From NCBI RefSeq assembly GCF_023656415.1, contig NZ_JAMOIL010000016.1, positions 62,001-126,000 of the forward strand: a DNA stretch of 64,000 bases, in the 5' to 3' direction. Below, piece by piece: positions 34,729 to 44,308 of this stretch. Numbering within the stretch: the stretch's first letter is position 1; each line of letters begins with the position of its first letter. The notes below the pieces were generated by a model. It had not been told where the DNA came from and did not search any database. It saw only the letters and a program-made list of their open reading frames with translations. This DNA comes from Nocardioides bruguierae (GTDB lineage: Bacteria > Actinomycetota > Actinomycetes > Propionibacteriales > Nocardioidaceae). A program made the position numbers and the translations under genes.

Positions 34729-35196
34729 ATGGGTCTGTCCGGCGTCGACGTCGTCGTGCTCGTGGCTGCGGTGCTCATGCTCGGCGCGGCCGCCCGGCTG
34801 GCGGTGCGTGCGGGACGTCAGCGCGCGGAGGCCGCCGACTTCGAGAGCCGTGCGGTGCCCGCCGAGGGCGAGGTGCTCCAGACCCGGGCCAAGGACGTCT
34901 CGCTGGCGGGGGAGCCGACCACCGTCTACTTCCACCTCGTCCAGTGGAGGCTGCCCGACGGCGGCCTCGTGCGGGCCGAGACGCTGAGCGGCACCACCCC
35001 GCCCGTGCCGCGGGTGGGGGAGCGGGTGGCGCTGCGCTACGACCGCCTCCGCACCGACCAGGTGGTGCTCGCCGCGGCCGACCCGCGCCTGGGTGCGGGC
35101 GGCACCGCCTGGGCCCTGGCCCGGCTGCTCGCCGCCGTCGGGCTGGCCGTGCCGCTGGCGTGGCTGGTCGTCCGGGTCGTCGTCGCCACCCTCTGA
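34729..35196 (+). CDS. DUF3592-like membrane protein
   Basis: The product is 155 aa. One N-terminal span (VDVVVLVAAVLMLGAAARLA, about 6-25), a small beta-rich domain with VPAEGEVLQTRAKDVS and VGERVALRYD, and a C-terminal span (about 128-150). This sandwich of two membrane helices around a beta domain is the DUF3592 plan; function unknown. GGGGAG before the ATG and TAGGGT at 34700-34705 suggest a short leader of about 23 nt, unlike many neighbours. A 10-bp repeat array follows its stop. Confidence 0.7.
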   Translation: MGLSGVDVVVLVAAVLMLGAAARLAVRAGRQRAEAADFESRAVPAEGEVLQTRAKDVSLAGEPTTVYFHLVQWRLPDGGLVRAETLSGTTPPVPRVGERVALRYDRLRTDQVVLAAADPRLGAGGTAWALARLLAAVGLAVPLAWLVVRVVVATL

Positions 35197-35220
35197 GGGG
35201 CGGGGCCCTCGTCCCGGGTC

Positions 35221-35270
35221 AGGGCTGGTCAGGGCTGGTCAGGGCTGGTCAGGGTTGCTCAGGGCCGGTC
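35221..35270. repeat. 10-bp tandem repeat x5 crossing a stop codon
   Basis: Three exact units AGGGCTGGTC are followed by AGGGTTGCTC and AGGGCCGGTC. The fourth and fifth lie over the stop and last codons of the leftward protease gene, so the repeat includes part of the gene's end. Confidence 0.9.
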
Positions 35271-35816
35271 GGCGCCCGGCAGGACCGGGAACCACACCCG
35301 GGTCCAGCGCCCGCCCGGCAACCGACCCTCGCGCACCTGGGCCGGTGCGACGGCGCCCAGCTGACCACGAGCGGGGTCGTAGACGGCCCAGCCGCCGCGG
35401 TCAGCGGCGCCCACCACCAGCACCACGTGCCGCGGCAGCCACCGGTCACCGACGTAGACGGGCACCGCGACCCCGCGGCGGGCGTGGGCCAGCACGTCCT
35501 CGACGACCGCCCCGGCGCGCACCGACCGCACCCCCGCCCACCACGACCAGCGACCGCCCGGGTCGCGGCCCAGCGCCGCGGCGAGGTCCCAGGGCGCCAG
35601 GCCCAGCACGCGCGGCCAGCGCCGGCCCTCGGCCCGGTGGGTGGCGAGGACGACGGCCGCGAAGTCGTGCTCCAGCGCCGTCGGGGCCTCCTCCCGGGCG
35701 CACCACCGCGCCACGACCAGGGACGACGGCCCGCAGCTGTACCGGTCGGGCTGCCGCAGCCGGGCCCACTCCGGCCAGTCGGCCGGGGAGCGACGCGGAG
35801 GCCCCGGGGGCGTCAT
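35259..35816 (-). CDS. C39-like cysteine peptidase domain protein
   Basis: The product is 185 aa, cytoplasmic by sequence (no signal). DRYSCGPSSLVVARW carries the candidate catalytic Cys (about residue 29). RHVVLVVGAADRGGW and VYDPARGQ give the His and Asp in the order of papain-like C39 peptidases. It begins with an ATG overlapping the uridine-kinase-like gene stop (ATGA). Relatives annotated as 'C39-like peptidase' or 'peptidase-like' are of unknown target. The last codons lie within a 10-bp repeat array. Confidence 0.68.
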   Translation of the reverse strand: MTPPGPPRRSPADWPEWARLRQPDRYSCGPSSLVVARWCAREEAPTALEHDFAAVVLATHRAEGRRWPRVLGLAPWDLAAALGRDPGGRWSWWAGVRSVRAGAVVEDVLAHARRGVAVPVYVGDRWLPRHVVLVVGAADRGGWAVYDPARGQLGAVAPAQVREGRLPGGRWTRVWFPVLPGADRP

Positions 35817-36421
35817 GGGACCCGTGCGTCCCGCAGCGCCGCGACCTCGGTGAGGACCTCGTCGGGCGTGCGGGGCACGCAGCCCTTGCCCACCGCGTCG
35901 GCGACCACGCCGCGCTGGCCCCGGGCCAGCACGACGCCGCGGCGCAGCAGCACCAGCGGGGGCTTGCGGTGCTCGCGCAGGTCCCGCGTGAGGCGCAGCC
36001 AGAAGGTGCGCAGCACCGAGCGGCGCACGCAGTAGGCGGCCGCGAGGAGTCCCGAGGCCCGGGCTCCGGCCACGACGTCCGCGGCGAAGATGCCCTCGGC
36101 CACGAACAGCGGGGACCCGGCCAGGTCGACCACGTGGGTGCCGGTCCGGCCGTTCGCGGCGATCTCGTAGACCGGCACCTCGGCGCGTCCGTCGCGGCAC
36201 AGCGCGCCCATGGCCGCCAGCGCGTCACCGGGGTGCCAGGAGTCGGGATGGTCCCAGTCCACCAGCCCCGCGTTCGCGCCGTGGGTGATGAGGGGCAGCG
36301 TTGGGTCGTCGCCGTCCTTGTAGAAGTCGTCGAGCCGCAGCACCGGCAGGCCGAGCCGCTCGGCGAGCCGGGACTTGCCCGACCCCGACGGCCCGGCCAG
36401 CACGATCACCTGGGCGCGCAC
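35813..36421 (-). CDS. uridine kinase-like P-loop kinase
   Basis: The product is 202 aa. Walker A GPSGSGKS at residues 10-17, LRLDDFYKDGDD (nucleoside-binding Asp pair) and VDWDHPDSW match the uridine/cytidine kinase family. A lid region FVAEGIFAADVV follows. It would phosphorylate uridine or cytidine with ATP or GTP. In this salvage context it could reclaim part of the imported nucleosides for nucleotide synthesis. GAGGAGGGGGA lies before the GTG start. Overlap by 4 bp with the downstream protease gene. It is 27 bp after the deoC stop, so the same transcript is probable. Confidence 0.85.
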   Translation of the reverse strand: MRAQVIVLAGPSGSGKSRLAERLGLPVLRLDDFYKDGDDPTLPLITHGANAGLVDWDHPDSWHPGDALAAMGALCRDGRAEVPVYEIAANGRTGTHVVDLAGSPLFVAEGIFAADVVAGARASGLLAAAYCVRRSVLRTFWLRLTRDLREHRKPPLVLLRRGVVLARGQRGVVADAVGKGCVPRTPDEVLTEVAALRDARVP

Positions 36422-36448
36422 GGTCCCCCTCCTCGTAGGCGGGGTGGC

Positions 36449-37162
36449 TCAGTAGCCGGCCGCGCCGGAGCCGTCGCCGGCCAGCAGCGCGCGGGAGCCG
36501 GAGACGCCGAGGCGGGTGGCGCCGGCGGCCATCATGGCGCGGGCCTGCTCGAGGGTCCGGACGCCGCCGGAGGCCTTGACCTCGAGCGCGTCGCCCACGG
36601 TCTGCTTCATCAGGCGCACGGCGTGCTCGGTCGCACCGCCGGCGAGGTGGAAGCCCGTGGAGGTCTTCACGAAGTCGGCGCCGGCGGCCGCGGACGCGCG
36701 GCACACGCCGACGACCTGCTCGTCGTCCAGCGCGGCGGACTCGATGATCACCTTCAGCACGGTCGGCGCGGGCGCGGCGGCGCGGACGGCGGCCACGTCG
36801 GCCTGCACGTCCTCGAACCGGCCCTCGCGGGCGGCGCCCACGTCGATGACCATGTCGATCTCGTCCGCGCCCAGGCGCACCGACTCGGCGGCCTCGGCGG
36901 CCTTGACCGCGGAGGTGTGCTTGCCGGAGGGGAAGCCGCAGACCACGGCGACCTTCAGGCCGGCCGGCACGTCGAGGGGCAGCATGGAGGGGGAGACGCA
37001 GACCGAGTAGGTGCCCAGCTCGGCGGCCTCGGCGACGAGGGCGGCCACGTCGGCGCGGGTGGCCTCGGGCTTGAGCAGCGTGTGGTCGATCGCGCGGGCG
37101 ACCTGCGCCGGGGTCGGGGCGTCGGCGGGCTGGCTGGTGCTGGGGGTCTGCTCGGTGCTCAC
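36449..37162 (-). CDS. deoC: deoxyribose-phosphate aldolase
   Basis: The 237-aa class I aldolase splits 2-deoxyribose-5-phosphate to glyceraldehyde-3-phosphate and acetaldehyde. Asp103 ([10 protein letters not shown]), the Schiff-base Lys166 (FVKTSTGF) and Lys196 ([10 protein letters not shown]) are all in place. The start is the GTG at 37162; TATGCT at 37171-37176 (minus strand) is 8 nt upstream, which suggests a leaderless mRNA. It is the entry of deoxyribose carbon from the nucleoside phosphorylases into central metabolism. Confidence 0.94.
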   Translation of the reverse strand: MSTEQTPSTSQPADAPTPAQVARAIDHTLLKPEATRADVAALVAEAAELGTYSVCVSPSMLPLDVPAGLKVAVVCGFPSGKHTSAVKAAEAAESVRLGADEIDMVIDVGAAREGRFEDVQADVAAVRAAAPAPTVLKVIIESAALDDEQVVGVCRASAAAGADFVKTSTGFHLAGGATEHAVRLMKQTVGDALEVKASGGVRTLEQARAMMAAGATRLGVSGSRALLAGDGSGAAGY

Positions 37163-37170
37163 GGTCGGCC

Positions 37171-37176
37171 AGCATA
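37171..37176 (-). promoter_or_regulatory. -10 hexamer TATGCT of deoC
   Basis: TATGCT on the minus strand ends 8 nt before the deoC GTG and no ribosome-binding site lies in between. Confidence 0.45.
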
Positions 37177-37273
37177 GGCGGGACGGGGCGCAGGAGCCGC
37201 CTCGGCGGTCGGGGCCCCGGCCGGGCCGCCGACGAGGCGGGCCCCACCCGCCGACCACGTAGCCTGGGTCCCC

Positions 37274-37915
37274 ATGAGCACGCCCCCCTCGAGCGCCGGC
37301 ACCTCCGGCGAGCACGCCGTCGAGCGGTTCGCCCCGACCTCGGGTCGGGTGACCGGGACGATCGGCATCGCGATCTGCCTGCTGCTGGTCGTGCTCGCCG
37401 TGCTCGGGGCCGGGGTCTCCGCGCCCGTCGCCGGCATCGCCGCCGTCCTGGGCGTGCTCGCGTGGGCCACGATGCTCAAGCCCCGCCTGCGGATCGTCGG
37501 CGACCGGCTCGTGCTCGTGAACTCCTTCGAGACCGTGACCGTGCCCCTGGCCGGCATCACCAGCGTGCTGGTGCAGCAGGTGCTGGTCGTCGTGGTGGGC
37601 GGACGCAAGTTCACCTCCCCGGCCGCCGGCCGCTCGTGGCGCCAGGCCGCCAAGAAGCCGCGCAGCACCCGCGACCTGGCCATGTCCCCGGTGCCCGGCG
37701 AGGGGCTCCAGACCGACGCGAAGGTCGTCTACGCCGACTTCGTCGAGCAGCGGATCGGCGAGCGGGCCAACGAGGAGCGCGGCAACCGCGGCATCGCCCG
37801 CCGCTCGCCCGAGCAGGAGGCCCTGCTGGCCGAGGTGACGCGGACGCCGGCGTGGCTCGAGATCGGCCTGCTGGCCGTCACCGTCGTGGTCAGCGTCGTG
37901 GCGTTCCTGGTCTGA
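37274..37915 (+). CDS. PH-domain membrane protein
   Basis: The product is 213 aa with two adjacent N-terminal spans (about 29-68), a bacterial PH-like beta domain ([20 protein letters not shown], then [20 protein letters not shown]) and a final span (about 195-213). Between them lies a charged segment ([19 protein letters not shown]). This is the architecture of the actinobacterial PH_6 proteins, of unknown role. TAGCCT at 37260-37265 lies 8 nt before the ATG, again leaderless. The stop codon lies in the left arm of the bidirectional terminator. Confidence 0.7.
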   Translation: MSTPPSSAGTSGEHAVERFAPTSGRVTGTIGIAICLLLVVLAVLGAGVSAPVAGIAAVLGVLAWATMLKPRLRIVGDRLVLVNSFETVTVPLAGITSVLVQQVLVVVVGGRKFTSPAAGRSWRQAAKKPRSTRDLAMSPVPGEGLQTDAKVVYADFVEQRIGERANEERGNRGIARRSPEQEALLAEVTRTPAWLEIGLLAVTVVVSVVAFLV

Positions 37916-37949
37916 GCCCGGGTCCGAGCCCGTCCGAGCCCGGGCTCAG
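37912..37949. terminator. inverted repeat holding the stop codons of two convergent genes
   Basis: Arms CTGAGCCCGGG and CCCGGGCTCAG are perfectly complementary, with a 16-nt loop. The left arm contains the TGA of the PH-domain gene and the right arm the TGA of the phospho-sugar mutase gene, so one hairpin can serve both transcripts. Confidence 0.85.
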
Positions 37950-39646
37950 AGGCCGAGGGCCAGGGAGAGGTCCCCGCGCAGGGCGTCCAGGCGGGTGGCC
38001 GCGGCGACCCGGGCCGCCTCCACCGCGTCCGCCGCGTCGCCGCCCACGTCACCGAGGTCGGTGACCGGCACGACGACCTCGAGGTAGGCCTTGAGCTTGG
38101 GCTCGGTGCCGCTGGGGCGGACGACGACGCGCGCCCCGCCCTCCAGCTGGTACCGCAGGCCCTCGGTCGGCGGCAGGTCGGCCGAGCCCTCCGCGAGGTC
38201 GTCGGCGGCCTGGACCGCCAGCCCGCCGAGGCTGGTCGGCGGGGTGGCCCGCAGCCGCGCCATGGCGTCGGTGATGAGCGCGACGTCGGCGACCCGCACG
38301 GAGAGCTGGTCGGTGGCGTGCAGCCCGTGGTCGCGCGCGAGGTCGTCGAGCACGTCGGTCAGCGTGCGCCCCTCCGCCTTGGTGGCCGCGGCCAGCTCGC
38401 ACAGCAGCAGCAGGGCGGTGACCCCGTCCTTGTCCTTGACGTTCTCGGGGTCGCAGCAGTAGCCCAGCGCCTCCTCGTAGCCGAACGCGAGACCGTCGAC
38501 GCGGCCGATCCACTTGAACCCGGTGAGGGTCTCGGCGTAGGGCAGGCCAGCCGCGCGGGCCATCCGCCCGAGCAGCGAGGACGACACGATCGAGGTGGCC
38601 AGCGTGCCCCGCGCGCCGCGGGTCAGCAGGTGGTGGGCCAGCAGCGCGCCGACCTCGTCGCCACGCAGCATCCGCCACCCGGTCGGGGTGGGCACCGCGG
38701 CCGCGCACCGGTCCGCGTCCGGGTCGTTGGCGACCACGAGGTCAGCGTCCGTGCGGGCGGCCAGCGCGAGCGCGAGGTCCATCGCGCCGGGCTCCTCGGG
38801 GTTCGGGAAGGCCACGGTGGGGAAGTCGGGGTCGGGCTCCTCCTGCTCGGCCACGACGTGGGCCGGGGCGAACCCGGCCTGCTCGAGCACCTGGGCGACC
38901 GGGGCGGCGCCGACGCCGTGCAGCGGGGTGTAGACCAGCGCCAGGTCCCGAGGGCCGTCGGCGACGAGGCCGGCCGCGGTGTCGAGGTAGCGGTCGACCA
39001 CGGCCTCGTCCAGCGTCCGCCAGGCATCCGAGCGCGGCACGTCGCCGAGGTCACCGACGGCCGCGATCTCGGCGGCGATGCCGGCGTCCGCGGGCGGGAC
39101 GATCTGGGAGCCGTCCCCGAGGTAGACCTTGTAGCCGTTGTCCTGCGGCGGGTTGTGGCTCGCGGTCACCATCACGCCGGCCACGCACCCCAGGTCGCGG
39201 ATCGTGAAGGGGACGAGCGGGGTGGGCAGCGGCCGCGGCAGCAGCAGCGCCCGCAGGCCGGCGGCCTGCACGATCTCGCAGGTGTCGCGGGCGAACACGT
39301 CGGAGTTGTGCCGGGCGTCGTAGCCGACGACCACGGTGTCCTTCTCGCTCGCGCCCTGCGCACGCAGGTAGGCGGCCAGGCCCGCCGCGGCCCGCCCCAC
39401 CACGACCCGGTTCATCCGGTTCGGGCCGGCACCCAGAGCCCCGCGAAGGCCGGCCGTCCCGAACTCCAGGGTGCCGTCGAAGCGGTCTGCGAGGTCCGCC
39501 TCGGCCGCGGCGTCGCCGCCCTCGACGGCGGCCACGACGCCCTCCAGCTCGGCGCGGGTCGCCGGGTCGGGGTCCTGGGCCAGCCACGCCCGGGCGGCGT
39601 CGAGGAGGGCGGGCAGGTCGCGGGCGGCGGGGTCGGCGGTGCTCAC
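37946..39646 (-). CDS. phospho-sugar mutase (phosphoglucomutase/phosphomannomutase family)
   Basis: The product is 566 aa. The active-site loop TASHNP places the phosphoserine at Ser163. The metal-binding loop is DPDADR, and the C-terminal phosphate-binding loop is [12 protein letters not shown]. Length and [18 protein letters not shown] are those of the PGM2-like/phosphopentomutase-like branch rather than the 450-aa ManB branch. It could therefore interconvert ribose- or deoxyribose-1- and 5-phosphate as well as hexose phosphates. The first would close the gap between the phosphorylases and deoC here. The GTG start has TAGCGT 7 nt upstream. Confidence 0.9.
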   Translation of the reverse strand: MSTADPAARDLPALLDAARAWLAQDPDPATRAELEGVVAAVEGGDAAAEADLADRFDGTLEFGTAGLRGALGAGPNRMNRVVVGRAAAGLAAYLRAQGASEKDTVVVGYDARHNSDVFARDTCEIVQAAGLRALLLPRPLPTPLVPFTIRDLGCVAGVMVTASHNPPQDNGYKVYLGDGSQIVPPADAGIAAEIAAVGDLGDVPRSDAWRTLDEAVVDRYLDTAAGLVADGPRDLALVYTPLHGVGAAPVAQVLEQAGFAPAHVVAEQEEPDPDFPTVAFPNPEEPGAMDLALALAARTDADLVVANDPDADRCAAAVPTPTGWRMLRGDEVGALLAHHLLTRGARGTLATSIVSSSLLGRMARAAGLPYAETLTGFKWIGRVDGLAFGYEEALGYCCDPENVKDKDGVTALLLLCELAAATKAEGRTLTDVLDDLARDHGLHATDQLSVRVADVALITDAMARLRATPPTSLGGLAVQAADDLAEGSADLPPTEGLRYQLEGGARVVVRPSGTEPKLKAYLEVVVPVTDLGDVGGDAADAVEAARVAAATRLDALRGDLSLALGL

Positions 39647-39653
39647 GGGTCCG

Positions 39654-39659
39654 ACGCTA
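39654..39659 (-). promoter_or_regulatory. -10 hexamer TAGCGT of the phospho-sugar mutase gene
   Basis: TAGCGT on the minus strand lies 7 nt before the GTG. It is the same hexamer as before pyruvate carboxylase. Confidence 0.45.
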
Positions 39660-39727
39660 GCGCTCCCGGGCCCGGGAGGAGGAGCCGACGAGGTCGCTCT
39701 CCGACGTCGGCGTGGACGCCGGGCTGC

Positions 39728-40723
<996 letters not shown>

Positions 40724-40730
40724 GGGCACC

Positions 40731-40761
40731 ACCGAACCCCTTGGAGCGCGCTCCAGGTCAA
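40731..40761 (-). promoter_or_regulatory. MerR-type promoter and operator of the aldo/keto reductase gene
   Basis: On the minus strand: -35 TTGACC, a 19-bp spacer with the dyad TGGAGCGCGCTCCA, then -10 TTCGGT 7 nt before the ATG. A 19-bp spacer carrying a dyad is the hallmark of MerR-regulated promoters. It overlaps the 3' end of the merR-like gene. Confidence 0.75.
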
Positions 40762-41198
40762 GACCGGGTGGGTGAGAGGTCGGCGACCCCGGCCAGCCGG
40801 TCCTCGTAGATGCCGATCTTGGCGTCGATGGCGCCCAGGTGCTCCGTGACCTCGGCGAGCTGGGCGAGCACGACCTGCCGGTGCTCGCGCAGCAGCGCCA
40901 GGCGGGCGTGCTCGTTGCCGTCGCCGGCGCGCACGAGGTCGGCGTAGCGCCGCACGTCGCGCACGGGCATGCCGGTGGCCCGCAGCCTCGTGACCAGCGC
41001 GATCCACCGCAGGTCCTCGGGCTGGTAGCGCCGCTGCCCCGTCGCGGTGCGCGGCACCGGCCGCAGCATCAGCCCGTCCTTCTCGTAGTAGCGCAGGGTG
41101 TCCGCGGTCAGCCCGCTGCGGGTCGCGGCCTCCGCGATCGGGAGCCCGGTGGGCCCGGTGGCGGGAACGGCGTGGGAGGCGGTGACGGGGACGGGCAC
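40758..41198 (-). CDS. MerR-family transcriptional regulator
   Basis: The product is 146 aa. The N-terminal winged helix-turn-helix is [25 protein letters not shown] (split here only by reading, about residues 19-43), followed by the [15 protein letters not shown] wing. The C-terminal dimer helix (about 95-140) has no cysteine, so the signal is unlikely to be a soft metal ion; small MerR proteins of this kind sense aldehydes, drugs or redox state. It is upstream of an aldo/keto reductase. Both genes have a 19-bp-spacer promoter with the same dyad, so autoregulation plus activation of the reductase is likely. GTG start. Confidence 0.88.
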   Translation of the reverse strand: MPVPVTASHAVPATGPTGLPIAEAATRSGLTADTLRYYEKDGLMLRPVPRTATGQRRYQPEDLRWIALVTRLRATGMPVRDVRRYADLVRAGDGNEHARLALLREHRQVVLAQLAEVTEHLGAIDAKIGIYEDRLAGVADLSPTRS

Positions 41199-41204
41199 GT
41201 GTCC

Positions 41205-41235
41205 AGTCTGCGACCTGGAGCATGCTCCAGGTCAA
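41205..41235 (-). promoter_or_regulatory. MerR-type autoregulatory promoter of the merR-like gene
   Basis: On the minus strand: -35 TTGACC, 19-bp spacer, -10 CAGACT, then 6 nt to the GTG. The dyad ACCTGGAGCATGCTCCAGGT (41213-41232) is a perfect 20-bp palindrome; the copy before the reductase gene differs at the centre and at one arm position. Confidence 0.8.
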
Positions 41236-41286
41236 GCCTGCGCCGCGCGGGTGGTGCCGCGTCCACACCTGGCGGGCGAGGCCGGG

Positions 41287-41955
41287 TCAGGCGGTCGGGG
41301 CGGGGGTCAGCCCCAGCTCCTCGTCCAGCTCGGCGAAGAGGGCCTGGTTGAGGCGGAACGCCTCCTGCACCTCGGCCACCACGCGCTCCACCTGGTGGGC
41401 GGAGAGCCCCAGCGCGTCCAGTCGGGCGCGGTAGGCGTCCTTGTACGGCTTCGGCTTCGGCACGGCGGCGAAGTCGTAGAAGGCCACCCCGTCGCCGGCC
41501 AGGTCGTAGTGGCGGCGGAGCACGCGGCCGATCGCCTGCCCGCCGGAGAGGTCGCCCAGGTAGCGGGTGTAGTGGTGGGCGGCGTAGGCGCCGCCCCAGG
41601 AGGCCGAGGCCTCGATCGCGGCGACGTAGGCGTCGGTGGCGGGGGAGGAGGGGGCGTCGTGCCCCGTCCCCGGTGCCCAGCCGCCCGGTGCCCAGTGGGC
41701 GAGGTCGGCGTCGAGGGCGGGCAGGCGCTCGAGGTCGGGGTCGTGGACGGCGGACGCAGCCGCGTCCCCGGACGCGGCGAGCATCCGCCCGACCCGCTCC
41801 AGCGCCTCGTAGACCCGGCGTAGCCGGACCAGGTAGGCGACGTAGCCGGCGGGAGCGATGCCGCCGTCGAGCAGCGTCGCCATGAACGCGGAGGACTCGG
41901 CCGCCTCGTGCTCGGCGCGCGAGCCCTCGCGCATGGCGGTGGAGAGCCGGGTCAT
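41287..41955 (-). CDS. hmuO: heme oxygenase (biliverdin-producing)
   Basis: The 222-aa all-helical enzyme opens heme to biliverdin, CO and Fe2+. Proximal His16 lies in RAEHEAAE, and the distal helix has GDLSGGQ (about 134-140) followed by AIGRVLRRHY. AVPKPKPYKDAYRARLDAL is the typical end of helix 8. The ATG overlaps the stop of the TetR gene (ATGA), so regulator and enzyme are translated together. In actinomycetes this enzyme releases iron from host or environmental heme; electrons must come from a reductase encoded elsewhere. The symbol is by family (HmuO), not by orthology proof. Confidence 0.92.
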   Translation of the reverse strand: MTRLSTAMREGSRAEHEAAESSAFMATLLDGGIAPAGYVAYLVRLRRVYEALERVGRMLAASGDAAASAVHDPDLERLPALDADLAHWAPGGWAPGTGHDAPSSPATDAYVAAIEASASWGGAYAAHHYTRYLGDLSGGQAIGRVLRRHYDLAGDGVAFYDFAAVPKPKPYKDAYRARLDALGLSAHQVERVVAEVQEAFRLNQALFAELDEELGLTPAPTA

Positions 41956-42740
41956 CCGGTGGGGTCGGCGAGGAACGCCGGCTCGGGGTCGGGCACCGGG
42001 GCGGTGAGCATCGCCACCGACATGCCCACCAGGTTGGCCACGAAGCCGTCCTCGTCGAGCTGCGGGCGGTGGTGCGGTCCGGCCTCGCCCCGCTCGGCGC
42101 GGTCCAGCGCGCGGGACCGGTCACCGATCGCGCGCAGCGCGAAGCCGCTGAACAGGCTGAGCCGCTCCCGCAGCAGCGCCTCGGACATCGGCGGCATCCG
42201 CTGGGCGATGAGCTCGAAGACGGCGTAGCCGCCGCTGTGCTCGACCGCGGTGCGCAGGTCCGGCTCCTCGTCCAGGACCTCCTCGGCCACCAGCTCGCCG
42301 AGGATCACCGGGTAGCAGCGTCCTCGCCACCCCGTGCCGGCCAGCTCGACCATGGGCCGCACCGCGGGCTCGACCGCGGAGGCCAGGTCGGTCACCGGCC
42401 GCGAGCGGGCCACCTCGAGCAGCCGCAGCTCGCGCTCGGCGAGGAAGTCGGCGTGCTGCTCGAGCACGGCCGCGAGCAGCTTCTCGCGGGAGCCGAAGTG
42501 GTAGTGGACGGCGCCGCGGTTGCGCTGCCCCGCCTGCCGGGTGATGTCGAGCAGCGAGGCGTTGAAGGCCCCGTGCTCGGCGAAGGCGCGGGTCGCGGCC
42601 TCGACCAGCTTGGCGCGCGTCGCACGGCCCAGCTCACGCGGGTCGGTGCGGGCGGGGTCGGTGCGGGCGGGATCGGTGCCAGGGGTCGTGCCGGGGGTGT
42701 TGCTGGTGTCGTGCGTCTCGGGCGTCTGCTCGGAGGACAA
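41952..42740 (-). CDS. TetR-family regulator cotranscribed with heme oxygenase
   Basis: The product is 262 aa. The N-terminal ~45 residues are disordered, Thr/Asp/Pro-rich, with a repeated TDPAR unit. The TetR helix-turn-helix then reads AATRAFAEHGAFNASLLDITRQAG and NRGAVHYHFGSREKLL (about 50-95). The C-terminal ligand domain is larger than average (about 165 residues). The start is probably the TTG at 42740, since no ATG or GTG precedes the domain in frame without a stop-like gap and GAGAGG lies 9 nt upstream. The 4-bp overlap with the heme oxygenase gene suggests it senses heme, iron or a tetrapyrrole; this is inference. Confidence 0.82.
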   Translation of the reverse strand: MSSEQTPETHDTSNTPGTTPGTDPARTDPARTDPRELGRATRAKLVEAATRAFAEHGAFNASLLDITRQAGQRNRGAVHYHFGSREKLLAAVLEQHADFLAERELRLLEVARSRPVTDLASAVEPAVRPMVELAGTGWRGRCYPVILGELVAEEVLDEEPDLRTAVEHSGGYAVFELIAQRMPPMSEALLRERLSLFSGFALRAIGDRSRALDRAERGEAGPHHRPQLDEDGFVANLVGMSVAMLTAPVPDPEPAFLADPTG

Positions 42741-42871
42741 CGTCTCGGACCTCTCAGGAGTGGTCGTACCGGTTCTCGGGGAGCAGTCGGGCGAGGGGGA
42801 GGCGGGGTGGTGACCGCCGGGGCTGCTTCGTGGTGGGGCGCGCCGGGCCGGGGGTGGCGGCGCGCCGGCGC

Positions 42872-43714
42872 TCAGAGCGCGGGGACGACGCGGGCCAGCA
42901 GGTCCCCCATCCGCTCGGCGGCCTCGCGGCCGGCCTCGAGCACCTCGGCGTGGTCCAGCGGCTCGCCGGTGATGCCGGCGGCCAGGTTGGTGACGAGGCT
43001 GAGCCCGAGCACCTCCATGCCGGCCTCGCGGGCGGCGATGGCCTCGAGCGTGGTGCTCATGCCGACCAGCGTGCCGCCGATGGCGCGGACCATGCCGATC
43101 TCGGCGGGGGTCTCGTAGTGGGGGCCGGGGAACTGCACGTACACGCCCTCGTCGAGGGTCGGGTCCAGCTCGCGGCACAGCGTGCGCAGCCGGGAGGAGT
43201 ACAGGTCGGTGAGGTCGACGAAGTTCGCGCCCACGATCGGCGAGCGGCCGGTGAGGTTGATGTGGTCGGAGATCAGCACCGGGGTGCCGGGGGACCAGGT
43301 CTCCTTGAGGCCGCCGCAGCCGTTGGTCAGCACGATGGTGCTGCAGCCGGCGGCCGCGGCCGTGCGCACGCCGTGCACGACGGCGTCCACGCCCTTGCCC
43401 TCGTAGTAGTGGGTGCGGGAGCCGAAGAGGAGCAGCCGCTTCTCGCCCAGCTGCAGGGAGCGCACTGTGCCGCTGTGGCCGGCCACCGCGGCGGCCGAGA
43501 AGCCCGGCAGCTCGGTGACGGGGACCTCGACGTCGGCCTCGCCCAGGGAGGCCGCGGCCGGCAGCCAGCCGGAGCCCAGCACGAGCGCGACGTCGTGCTT
43601 CTCGACGCCGGTGATCTCGGCGAGCCGGGCGGCGGCCTGCTCGGCGAGGGCGGAGGGGGAAGTCTGCGCGGAGGCTGGCACGGAGGACGGCGCGGAGGAC
43701 TGCTCGGAGGTCAC
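42872..43714 (-). CDS. punA: purine-nucleoside phosphorylase
   Basis: The 280-aa trimeric-type phosphorylase cleaves inosine, guanosine and deoxy forms to base and (deoxy)ribose-1-phosphate. [21 protein letters not shown] and TNGCGGL give the phosphate site. [12 protein letters not shown] and [21 protein letters not shown] are the purine-site and signature loops. VTNLAAGI carries the Asn specific for 6-oxopurines. TAGGGT at 43721-43726 (minus strand) is 6 nt before the GTG, so the mRNA is probably leaderless. It completes the purine branch begun by adenosine deaminase. Confidence 0.94.
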   Translation of the reverse strand: MTSEQSSAPSSVPASAQTSPSALAEQAAARLAEITGVEKHDVALVLGSGWLPAAASLGEADVEVPVTELPGFSAAAVAGHSGTVRSLQLGEKRLLLFGSRTHYYEGKGVDAVVHGVRTAAAAGCSTIVLTNGCGGLKETWSPGTPVLISDHINLTGRSPIVGANFVDLTDLYSSRLRTLCRELDPTLDEGVYVQFPGPHYETPAEIGMVRAIGGTLVGMSTTLEAIAAREAGMEVLGLSLVTNLAAGITGEPLDHAEVLEAGREAAERMGDLLARVVPAL

Positions 43715-43720
43715 GGGAGG

Positions 43721-43726
43721 ACCCTA
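43721..43726 (-). promoter_or_regulatory. -10 hexamer TAGGGT of purine-nucleoside phosphorylase gene
   Basis: TAGGGT on the minus strand lies 6 nt before the GTG at 43714 with no leader for a ribosome-binding site. Confidence 0.5.
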
Positions 43727-43767
43727 CGTGCTGGGCCGTCGCCCCGCGTGTCGCCCCGGCGTCCTCT

Positions 43768-43800
43768 GGGATCTCGCAGGGATCTCGCAGGGATCTCGCA
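43768..43800. repeat. 11-bp tandem repeat x3
   Basis: Three exact copies of GGGATCTCGCA, then GGGA, lie between the phosphorylase promoter and the 3' end of the next minus-strand gene. No palindrome is formed. Confidence 0.92.
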
Positions 43801-43810
43801 GGGAAGCCCG

Positions 43811-44263
43811 TCAGAGGCCCGTGGACCGGCAGGGGCGCGTGCGCAGGGCCGTGACGTAGTCGCTGGGCGCGTCGGCGGCCTCGGCCGCGTCGGCCAGCAC
43901 GCCGAGGTTGAGCGCCGAGGGCAGCCCGCCCTCGTAGGCGTCCAGCACGTAGGCCCAGGCGACCCGCTCGCCGCTCATCGTCGAGATCCGCACCTTGGTC
44001 TTGCGGTACAGGCCGGAGGAGGCCATCTCGACCTCGTCGAGCACCCGCTCGTCCTCGCGGGTCACGTCGTAGAGCGCGACGAAGACCTGCTCGAAGGGGT
44101 CCTGGACGATCGTCGGGAGCGCCCCGTCCCAGCCGTGCTCCTCGCCGCCGAACGTCAGGCGCCACCCGTTGAGCCACCCCGTGGTGTCCAGCGGGGAGTG
44201 CGGGCAGCGCTCGCTCATGCGGGCGGGGTCCATGTTGCTGCCGTAGGCGGCGTACAGCGTCAC
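43811..44263 (-). CDS. gamma-glutamylcyclotransferase-like protein
   Basis: The product is 150 aa from GTG (VTLYAAYGSNMDPARM). YGSNM is the substrate-binding loop of the GGCT-like fold. Glu in VEMASSGLYRKTKV is placed as the proposed catalytic acid, and AWAYVLDAY is near the end. Members release 5-oxoproline from gamma-glutamyl compounds, but the group is broad. The TAACCT hexamer at 44272-44277 (minus strand) is 8 nt upstream. Divergent from lpd. Confidence 0.8.
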   Translation of the reverse strand: MTLYAAYGSNMDPARMSERCPHSPLDTTGWLNGWRLTFGGEEHGWDGALPTIVQDPFEQVFVALYDVTREDERVLDEVEMASSGLYRKTKVRISTMSGERVAWAYVLDAYEGGLPSALNLGVLADAAEAADAPSDYVTALRTRPCRSTGL

Positions 44264-44271
44264 GGGACCGA

Positions 44272-44302
44272 AGGTTAACGCCTCCGGCCCGGCGACTAGG
44301 GT
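44272..44302. promoter_or_regulatory. divergent leaderless promoters of GGCT-like and lpd genes
   Basis: The two starts are only 45 bp apart. On the minus strand TAACCT (44272-44277) is 8 nt before the GGCT GTG. On the plus strand TAGGGT (44297-44302) is 6 nt before the lpd GTG. The -10 elements lie 19 bp from each other, so the two polymerases would compete. Confidence 0.55.
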
Positions 44303-44308
44303 GGCCCC

